The notes under the pieces are model-generated. The model was given only the letters and a program-made list of their open reading frames with translations, ran no database searches and had not been told where the DNA came from. Below are positions 58,684 through 64,000 of a DNA stretch of 64,000 nucleotides, piece by piece. Numbering within the stretch: position 1 is the first letter of the stretch; each line of letters starts with the position of its first letter. The DNA comes from Lachnoclostridium sp. UBA5890 (GTDB lineage Bacteria; Bacillota; Clostridia; Lachnospirales; Lachnospiraceae). The translations under genes were made by a program, and so were the position numbers. Location: assembly GCA_002431395.1 (NCBI GenBank), contig DJEU01000007.1, positions 70,638-134,637 of the forward strand, read 5' to 3'.

Positions 58684-59109
58684 ATGTTACCAGATACAGA
58701 ATATTATGATCCGGAAGAGGAAATGGAAGAGGATTTGCAAGAAGAGAGTATTCCGGAAAAAACATATCGTCTCAATTTTGAAGCCAAGACAATTGGTGGA
58801 TATATAGATGATATGGAAGCGAGAAAACAGGCTGTTATGAAGATTCTTCTTACGGAATATGGAGTATATCAGATTTATAGTGAAGAGGATTATGGCCGTA
58901 TTTATGAAGATCTGATAGGAAAGCCGATGACATATGCGGTAAGTGAAGTTAAGGCACGGATCCGGGAAGCGATATTGACAGACGAACGCTTTGAAACGGT
59001 TGATTTTACGGAACAGAAGATCAATGGCCGAAAAGCAGCTTTTGACATTGTCGTTACATGTGCAGATGGAGAATCGCTATCCATGGAAGGAGTTGAGTTA
59101 AATGTTTGA
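58684..59109 (+). CDS. DUF2634 / XkdS-like baseplate protein (gp25-like)
   Basis: A 141-residue protein. After an acidic start come TYRLNFEAKTIGGYIDDMEARKQAVMKILLTEYGVYQIYSEEDYG and a V-rich end. DUF2634/gp25-like proteins form the baseplate wedge. ATG after AAGGTGGTGTG; overlaps the next gene by eight bases. Confidence 0.85.
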   Translation: MLPDTEYYDPEEEMEEDLQEESIPEKTYRLNFEAKTIGGYIDDMEARKQAVMKILLTEYGVYQIYSEEDYGRIYEDLIGKPMTYAVSEVKARIREAILTDERFETVDFTEQKINGRKAAFDIVVTCADGESLSMEGVELNV

Positions 59110-60163
59110 CGATAAAACACAGGACGTAATAATGGATGAAATGTTGGATCAAGCGGATCCGGAGAAAGACACACGTCCGGGATCTATTATTTATGATGCA
59201 ATCGGCCCAATGGCGGCAGAACTTGAACAGGTATATGCGGATATGAGTTTAATCGAGGACGAGTGCTTTGCGGATACGGCATCTTATTACTATTTGATAA
59301 AAAGGGCAGCAGAACGTGGAATTTTTGTAAAAGAAGGAACGTCCGCTGTTTTAAAAATCAAGATCGTACCGGATGATTTAGAGATTCCTATTGGTAGTGA
59401 GTTCAACATCGGTGAGCATAATTATACTGTTACTGAAAAGTTATCCGATGGCTATTATGCAATAACATGCTCCGAAGCAGGAACAGAAGGCAATGAGGTT
59501 AAGGATGAAATCATACCAATGGATGGGGATGGCGATATCGAAGAGGTGACATTTGATTCAATCCTTGTATCGGGGACAGATGATGAGGATGAGGAAGCTC
59601 TTCGAGAGCGATATTTTGACTCTTTCAATGAAGTGGCGTTTGGCGGTAATCGAAAAGAATACCAGGAAAAAGCAGACAGCTTTCAAGCCGTCGGTGGTTG
59701 CAAGGTAATTCCTGTTTGGAACGGTGGCGGAACCGTTAAATTAGTGATTACAGGAGCAGATCACAATGTGCCATCTGCTGTTGTGGTAACAGAACTGCAG
59801 GAAGCATTTGATCCGACACAGGACGGAACAGGAGTTGGCTTGGCGCCGATCGGTCATGTAGTTACCGTCGAGGCAGCAGCAGAGCAGACGGTAAATATCT
59901 CCTGCGGCTTAGTGTACCAAAGTGGATATGCCTGGGAAGATGTCAAGGATAGTGTTTCTTCTGCAGTCGAGAACTATTTTTTAGAGCTACGAAAGACATG
60001 GGAAGATGATACAGAGACCATTATTCGAGTGGGGCGCATTGAAAGCATTCTTTTACCTATCAATGGAATTAGTGATGTATCAAGCGTAATGTTAAATGGA
60101 ACTGCCGGTAATTTTACGGTAGATACCTATAAAATACCGAAAGTTGGTGATATAAGTGGATAG
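59102..60163 (+). CDS. Baseplate J/gp47-like protein
   Basis: A 353-residue baseplate wedge. Conserved segments: DTRPGSIIYDAIGPMAAELEQVYADMSL, DTASYYYLIKRAAERGIFVKEGTSAVLKI, SEAGTEGNEV, VSGTDDEDEEALRERYFDSFNEVAFGGNRKEYQEKA, and VWNGGGTVKLVI. XkdT in PBSX. Complete length. Confidence 0.95.
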   Translation: MFDDKTQDVIMDEMLDQADPEKDTRPGSIIYDAIGPMAAELEQVYADMSLIEDECFADTASYYYLIKRAAERGIFVKEGTSAVLKIKIVPDDLEIPIGSEFNIGEHNYTVTEKLSDGYYAITCSEAGTEGNEVKDEIIPMDGDGDIEEVTFDSILVSGTDDEDEEALRERYFDSFNEVAFGGNRKEYQEKADSFQAVGGCKVIPVWNGGGTVKLVITGADHNVPSAVVVTELQEAFDPTQDGTGVGLAPIGHVVTVEAAAEQTVNISCGLVYQSGYAWEDVKDSVSSAVENYFLELRKTWEDDTETIIRVGRIESILLPINGISDVSSVMLNGTAGNFTVDTYKIPKVGDISG

Positions 60164-60695
60164 GCAATTGATAAACTACCTGCCTGAGTGGCTGCGAGAT
60201 TTTAATGAAATGAAAAAACTGGCAAGGGCAGAGCAGGATCAGGCAGAAAAACTCTGGAAAAGTTGTGAAAGTATTTGGGACAACAATTTTTTGGATACGT
60301 TAGATTCGCATGGCTGTGATCGATGGGAAACAATGCTGCACATCAAACCAAAAGATTCATATTCTTTGGCGGAGCGGCGGAACAACATTAAAAGCCGTGT
60401 TGTGGAGCAGCGGCCGTTCACGGTGAAAAAATTGGAACAGATGCTGGATTCTATCTGCGGCAAGGAAAGATACGAACTTAGTATAGAGCCTGATAAGTAT
60501 AAAATAACTTGCAAAATCGAATTAACCAGTAAAAACATGTTAAGTGATACACAGGAACTTATGAAGAGAGTAATACCAGCAAATATGATAATGGATATAG
60601 ATTTGAAATATAATACGTATGCAATGTTGGCTGAATTTACAAACAAGCAATTAAACACATATACGCATAAGCAGTTACGAGAGGAGGTAATGTAA
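60156..60695 (+). CDS. XkdU-like tail protein (DUF2313 type)
   Basis: A 179-residue protein, LINYLPEWLRDFNEMKKLARAEQDQAEKLWKSCESIWDNNFLDTLDSHGCDRWETML ... LAERRNNIKSRVVEQRPFTVKKLEQML. XkdU/DUF2313 family, last core baseplate component before the fibre. GTG start overlapping the previous gene. Confidence 0.85.
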   Translation: MDRQLINYLPEWLRDFNEMKKLARAEQDQAEKLWKSCESIWDNNFLDTLDSHGCDRWETMLHIKPKDSYSLAERRNNIKSRVVEQRPFTVKKLEQMLDSICGKERYELSIEPDKYKITCKIELTSKNMLSDTQELMKRVIPANMIMDIDLKYNTYAMLAEFTNKQLNTYTHKQLREEVM

Positions 60696-61843
60696 TGAAG
60701 ACAACAGTAAACTATGCACTGAAAAAGCCGGAAGAAAATGATTTCTATAGCGTTAATGATCAGAATGACAATATGGACATCATTGATACACAGATGAAAA
60801 AAAGTAACAAGGCTATTACTGCGTTATCACAAGCTGTAGATGACGTAAAAAAAAATGTCAGTGATGGAAAAGGTACTATAGCATCTGCCATCACTGATAT
60901 GGGTGTCAGTACCGCGCCAGATGCCACCTTTGCCACAATGGCGGCGAATGTAAAAAAGATTTTTCCAACACCAGCTAAATTTGCAGCAAAACATAAAAAC
61001 ACTTTCCGCACTTTGGCAAATGCACCGGTGAACTTTAACGGAGCAACCGCTGTTTGTCATGGCAAACGAATTTATGTTCATGGAAGCTGTGCAGGAGGCG
61101 GAGACTTCAAGTCTATGTACTGCTATGACATTGTCAGTAATACGTGGGCTAAACTGGCCTCGTCTCCAGTCGAGCATCAATGGCAGAATAATGCTGTATT
61201 AGTTGGTGACTCAATTCTGTACTTTGGCAATTGGACAGGCGTATCAATTCATTTATACCAGTACAACATTTCCTGGAATACCTGGACGGATAGAAACGTC
61301 AGTATTCCGCTTGCGGCGCAGGGAGCATCTGCTTTTATGCAGGGTGGCGCTATCAGGCTTTTGTCGTCACAATACATCAGTTATAAAAATAACTACTATT
61401 ATTACAGCCTTATAACCAATACCTTTACCCAGGGCGCGAACTTAACAGACGCGGATGCGGCAGATATATATGGCGCTATAACAGCTTCGATCACTGTAGG
61501 CGATAAAGTTTATCTCATCTGTGCTAAATCCGCTAAAATTAAAATCTTCCATGTAGGAGCTTTTAAAACTATCGAGGATGTTGTGTCTCCAGGATTATCA
61601 TGGGGCACCGCAGTAAAAGTTGGCAACTTGATTTATATAACAGCGCTAAATAAAGCGAACACGTTGTATGTTTTTAATATTGACACCAAAACTTTCACAA
61701 AATTCATTGTTGATCACTATGGGTATAACGCTTGTTGTGATTGCTTTGGCGACGAAGTGTTTTATATTGGTTCAGGAAGTTCAGGTCATGAAAAAAAAGC
61801 CACCAATATTCATACAGAATTTTGCCTAGAAAATTTGTACTAA
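60695..61843 (+). CDS. Tail fibre-like protein with kelch-type beta-propeller
   Basis: A 382-residue protein. The N-terminus (KTTVNYALKKPEENDFYSVNDQNDNMDIIDTQM) is the usual tail attachment segment of Firmicutes fibres, followed by a coiled region. From about residue 115 there are repeated blades (VNFNGATAVCHGKRIYVHGS, YDIVSNTWAKLASSP, YNISWNTWTDRNVS, YLICAKSAKIKIF, YVFNIDTKTFTKF) typical of kelch propellers. It probably binds a host surface glycan or protein, so it sets host range. Confidence 0.8.
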   Translation: MKTTVNYALKKPEENDFYSVNDQNDNMDIIDTQMKKSNKAITALSQAVDDVKKNVSDGKGTIASAITDMGVSTAPDATFATMAANVKKIFPTPAKFAAKHKNTFRTLANAPVNFNGATAVCHGKRIYVHGSCAGGGDFKSMYCYDIVSNTWAKLASSPVEHQWQNNAVLVGDSILYFGNWTGVSIHLYQYNISWNTWTDRNVSIPLAAQGASAFMQGGAIRLLSSQYISYKNNYYYYSLITNTFTQGANLTDADAADIYGAITASITVGDKVYLICAKSAKIKIFHVGAFKTIEDVVSPGLSWGTAVKVGNLIYITALNKANTLYVFNIDTKTFTKFIVDHYGYNACCDCFGDEVFYIGSGSSGHEKKATNIHTEFCLENLY

Positions 61844-61865
61844 AAAATCAGAAAGGAGATTTAAG

Positions 61866-62447
61866 ATGAAAAAATTTAGCAACCAATTGTCCTATGAAAT
61901 AACGGAGGATGGATACGACATCTACCTGGATGGCGTAAAGTGGATCTGTCAACATGAGCCTTACATCCCGGATCCAACACTGACATACGAAGAGAATGCG
62001 TTGCGTCAATGCGAAGAACTTGACGAGGGTGTAAATCCGGAGAAAATCCTGACAAGGAAAAAAGAGGAAAAAATTCAACTTACGCATGATGAATTGGAGA
62101 AGTTCCTGGCTGACTCTTATGTGGAGGTCAACGTGAAAGGAGTTCTTCAACAGTATTCTGTCACAAAGGAAAAACAAAATCTGCTGGCGGCGCTCATTCA
62201 GCGAAAGCAGTACTGTGAATCAAATGACATAGATTTTGATGCTATGTGGAATACGCGTGGCGGAAAGGCAGAGTGCTACACGCTGGATGAACTGGAGCAG
62301 GTGAGCATAGCAATCTATGCGTACGTTCAGCCGTTTACGATCAAGCAGCAAGAATTTGAAGAACGTATTAAGGATTGCAATACTTTAGAAGAACTGGATG
62401 CCATTAATATCTCTTATAAAGAAGAACAAGAAACGGAGAGCGAATAG
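61866..62447 (+). CDS. Late protein after tail fibre (possible fibre-associated)
   Basis: A 193-residue acidic helical protein: NQLSYEITEDGYDIYLDGVKWICQHEPYIPDPTLTYEENALRQC, then LLAALIQRKQYCESNDIDFDAMWNTRGGKAECYTLDELEQ. Likely a small fibre or host-range accessory; related proteins often follow fibres. Function is not known. A terminator overlaps its stop. Confidence 0.65.
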   Translation: MKKFSNQLSYEITEDGYDIYLDGVKWICQHEPYIPDPTLTYEENALRQCEELDEGVNPEKILTRKKEEKIQLTHDELEKFLADSYVEVNVKGVLQQYSVTKEKQNLLAALIQRKQYCESNDIDFDAMWNTRGGKAECYTLDELEQVSIAIYAYVQPFTIKQQEFEERIKDCNTLEELDAINISYKEEQETESE

Positions 62448-62459
62448 CTCTTTTTTTAG
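62436..62459 (+). terminator. Terminator of the tail module
   Basis: GAGC-GAATA-GCTC, then TTTTTTT, with the previous stop codon at the loop edge. The following GTTGCGCCCGCGAGGC partly resembles the prophage palindrome family but is not a good copy. Confidence 0.7.
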
Positions 62460-62491
62460 TTGCGCCCGCGAGGCAGAAAGGAAAGAAAACA

Positions 62492-62971
62492 ATGAGAACA
62501 ATTTATGACACTTACAACATGGCTGCAGGAGCGGTGGTTACATTGCTTACCGCAGTATTTGGAATCTATTGGTACATTTTTGCCGCGTACCTTGTGCTGA
62601 ACGTTTTTGACTGGCTGACCGGTTGGTACAAGTCCCGATGTGCAAGGAAAGAATCCAGCGCGATCGGTCTTAAAGGCATCCTAAAGAAACTGGGATATTG
62701 GGTACTGATAGCAGTAGCATTTATCATATCCACAGTTTTTGTGCGACTTGGACAAGATGTCCTGCATGTGGACCTGGCATTTTTGAATTTGATTGGCTGG
62801 TTTACGCTGGCATGCCTGATGGTCAACGAAGTCCGGAGTATCATTGAAAATCTTGTGGAACTTGGCTATAATGTACCGACTGTCCTTATCAAAGGGCTTG
62901 CTGTCACAGAGAAGTTAATCAATCAAGCTACAGAAATTGCAGAACCTAAGGAGGAAGAAAGAAATGAGTAA
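62492..62971 (+). CDS. Phage holin
   Basis: A 159-residue protein with three to four membrane helices: AAGAVVTLLTAVFGIYWYIFAAYLVLNVFDWLTGWYKSR, LKKLGYWVLIAVAFIISTVFVRLGQDVL and FLNLIGWFTLACLMVNEVRSIIENL. This is the toxin-secretion/phage lysis holin family (TcdE-like). It makes pores in the membrane for the endolysin. Overlaps the endolysin gene by eight bases. Confidence 0.9.
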   Translation: MRTIYDTYNMAAGAVVTLLTAVFGIYWYIFAAYLVLNVFDWLTGWYKSRCARKESSAIGLKGILKKLGYWVLIAVAFIISTVFVRLGQDVLHVDLAFLNLIGWFTLACLMVNEVRSIIENLVELGYNVPTVLIKGLAVTEKLINQATEIAEPKEEERNE

Positions 62972-63608
62972 TGTAACAGATCAGTGCAGAAACACAAAAA
63001 AATTGAATAAGCTGGTTCAGATCATGCTTGCGGCGGCGCTGGCGGAGATCAAGGCAAAAGGTGTCAATCCACTTGTGATCGAGACTTATCGAACAAGAGA
63101 GAGACAGAACTATCTCTACGGACAGGGACGCACGCGGACACAATGTCTTGCGGCAGGAGTACCGGCGGCGTATGCGCGTCCCGGCATGGTGCAGATCACT
63201 TGGACACTTAATAGTATTCATTGCTTGAAAAAGGCGGTGGATGTAGTTCCGGTCCGTAAAGGGGAAGCCATCTGGAATTCTGCGGATAAAGATACGCAGA
63301 TTATCATTGCGGTGATGGAGAAGTATGGATTCGAGCCGGGCGCCAACTGGGCAAAGTCTCCTGATAGTCCGCACTATCAGGTTAAAGGAGATTTTAAATC
63401 GGTATTTGATCAAAGCCACAATACTACATACGTCACAAAGTCCATCCAGAAGGCCCTTAAAACCAAGGGATTCTACAATGGAGCCATCGATGGAAAGTGG
63501 GGCAGCGCTACCACGAAAGCGGTCAATGCGTTCCGGAAGTCCAATAAATGGACGAGAAATGGCAAGGTCGGCAAGGTCGGCTTGAAGAAATTGCTGAAAT
63601 GCTTATGA
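62964..63608 (+). CDS. Endolysin: M15/VanY-type peptidase with PG-binding domain
   Basis: A 214-residue protein. N-terminal L-alanyl-D-glutamate or D-Ala-D-Ala carboxypeptidase-like domain: VIETYRTRERQNYLYGQGRT, HCLKKAVDVVPV (His and Asp zinc ligands) and DSPHYQVKGDF (His). C-terminal PG_binding_1 domain: SIQKALKTKGFYNGAIDGKWGSATTKAVNAFRKSN. It cuts peptidoglycan at lysis. ATG after AAGGAGGAAGAAAG. A strong terminator follows. Confidence 0.9.
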   Translation: MSNVTDQCRNTKKLNKLVQIMLAAALAEIKAKGVNPLVIETYRTRERQNYLYGQGRTRTQCLAAGVPAAYARPGMVQITWTLNSIHCLKKAVDVVPVRKGEAIWNSADKDTQIIIAVMEKYGFEPGANWAKSPDSPHYQVKGDFKSVFDQSHNTTYVTKSIQKALKTKGFYNGAIDGKWGSATTKAVNAFRKSNKWTRNGKVGKVGLKKLLKCL

Positions 63609-63624
63609 TTAAAAGTAGGAGGAG

Positions 63625-63657
63625 AGGACCAGTGCCGGAAGGTGCTGGTCCTTTTTA
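63625..63657 (+). terminator. Terminator of the lysis module
   Basis: AGGACCAG-tgccggaaggtg-CTGGTCCT stem, then TTTTT. The group II intron begins within a few bases of the T-run. Confidence 0.9.
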
Positions 63658-64000
63658 GTTTGCGCGCCATGGGCGCGCTCTAACGGGTGAAAGTCCCGAA
63701 CACGCCCAGATAGTGGGAAGTGTATAGCTGAACAGCAAGGGTGTCCATCGTGAGATGGAATCTGAAGGAAGCTGTAAGCAAATCTTTGGTCCGACGGACA
63801 GAAATCACATATAAGGCTAGGCTATGAGAGATAAGTTGGCTAAAAGCAACGAAGTCTAATAACTATCACTTTTGTAGTAGCAGAGTAAATGTGGCGGATA
63901 TATGGAGAGAAAGAGCGTGCACCTTAAGCGTGGAGGTCTCACAGAGGTTTCAATAGCCCAGTAACAACGAACTGTGAGAAGTCAGCCGAGCCCATAGTAG
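63658..64000 (+). mobile_element. Group II intron, 5' part (domain I region; continues outside window)
   Basis: After the terminator comes GTTTGCGCGCC, a GUxxG-type intron 5' end, then features of group II intron domain I: GGTGAAAGTCCCGAAC, GATAGTGGGAAGTGTATAGCTGAA, AAGGGTGTCCATCG, GACAGAAATCACATATAAGGCTAGGC, typical of intron RNAs in gut Clostridia. No protein frame is seen yet; the reverse transcriptase (LtrA) should lie beyond the window. Exact 5' border is uncertain by a few bases. Insertion right behind a terminator stem resembles the target preference of class C introns, but the class is not determined here. Confidence 0.85.

Larger units (their letters stand above)
26031..64000. mobile_element. 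Myovirus-type prophage integrated in cotJC (right end outside window)
   Basis: The region contains a complete temperate-phage order: integrase, lysogeny operon, CI/Cro switch, early genes, terminase, portal, head, contractile tail (sheath and tube), baseplate, fibre, holin and endolysin. The left boundary is the cotJC break. The right boundary is not seen; a group II intron occupies the last 340 bases. Tail genes follow the XkdK-XkdU order of PBSX-like phages. Head and tail genes all appear intact, while the HUH Rep gene and one small early gene have single-base frame breaks. Confidence 0.95.

Noticed and set aside
63787..63796. GGTCCG near the right edge as a possible attR core matching the cotJC break.
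   Set aside because: It lies inside the conserved group II intron sequence and is not followed by cotJC coding sequence.
1..64000. CRISPR arrays and tRNA or rRNA genes.
   Set aside because: No regularly spaced repeats with unique spacers, no tRNA cloverleaf patterns and no rRNA sequence were seen anywhere in the window.

Overview
The window looks like the chromosome of a spore-forming, low-to-moderate GC Clostridia bacterium, most likely a gut Lachnospiraceae member. Evidence is the sporulation genes (a SpoVAF-type protein, cotJA, cotJB and a cotJC start), the Firmicutes gene order decarboxylase / P-loop kinase / yaaR / holB / ricT(yaaT) / tRNA methyltransferase / rsmI / abrB-like, a CIRCE-controlled clpB, and many AGGAGG-type ribosome binding sites. 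Family calls come from reading the sequence, without database searches.

Bases 1-26,030 are ordinary host genome. They hold the end of a transglutaminase-like envelope protein whose catalytic Cys position is Ser, a small acidic protein, spoVAF, a DUF4250 protein, a GNAT acetyltransferase, an acyl-ACP thioesterase, a CvfB-like S1 protein, a DinG-family helicase, a YhfC-family membrane protease, the yaaO-to-rsmI cluster, an AbrB-type regulator, a Gx transporter and NusG-II pair, an acyl-CoA synthetase, ilvE, luxS, two overlapping small genes, a cyclophilin lipoprotein, clpB and the cotJ operon.

At about 26,030 the third cotJ gene, cotJC, is cut after 32 codons by a prophage that fills the rest of the window. 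Next to the junction is a large serine recombinase gene pointing at it. The layout resembles skin in sigK and SPbeta in spsM of Bacillus subtilis, where excision during sporulation rebuilds a mother-cell gene. This is the most interesting feature here. The right junction and the rest of cotJC are outside the window.

Prophage layout: recombinase and a palindrome-rich gap (26.0-28.0 kb); leftward lysogeny operon (zinc-ribbon membrane protein, small ImmA/IrrE-like protein, membrane-anchored DUF4041/T5orf172 protein, repressor; 28.0-30.95 kb); a CI/Cro-like switch with four related operators (30.97-31.31 kb); rightward early genes (HUH Rep with a frameshift, RNase H-like protein, an 84-bp duplication flanking an inserted cassette, PcfK(AcrIIA9-like)-PcfJ pair, HNH-like protein, zinc-ribbon proteins, DUF4406, a late regulator; 31.1-41.5 kb); packaging and head genes including a MuF protein with a toxin-like C-terminus (41.7-49.6 kb); a contractile-tail module of PBSX/XkdK type with a canonical -1 frameshift site in the tail chaperone (49.6-62.4 kb); and holin plus endolysin (62.5-63.6 kb). 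A group II intron begins directly after the lysis-module terminator and runs off the window. The phage is therefore a myovirus-type temperate phage. Two early genes carry one-base frame disruptions, so its competence for replication is uncertain.
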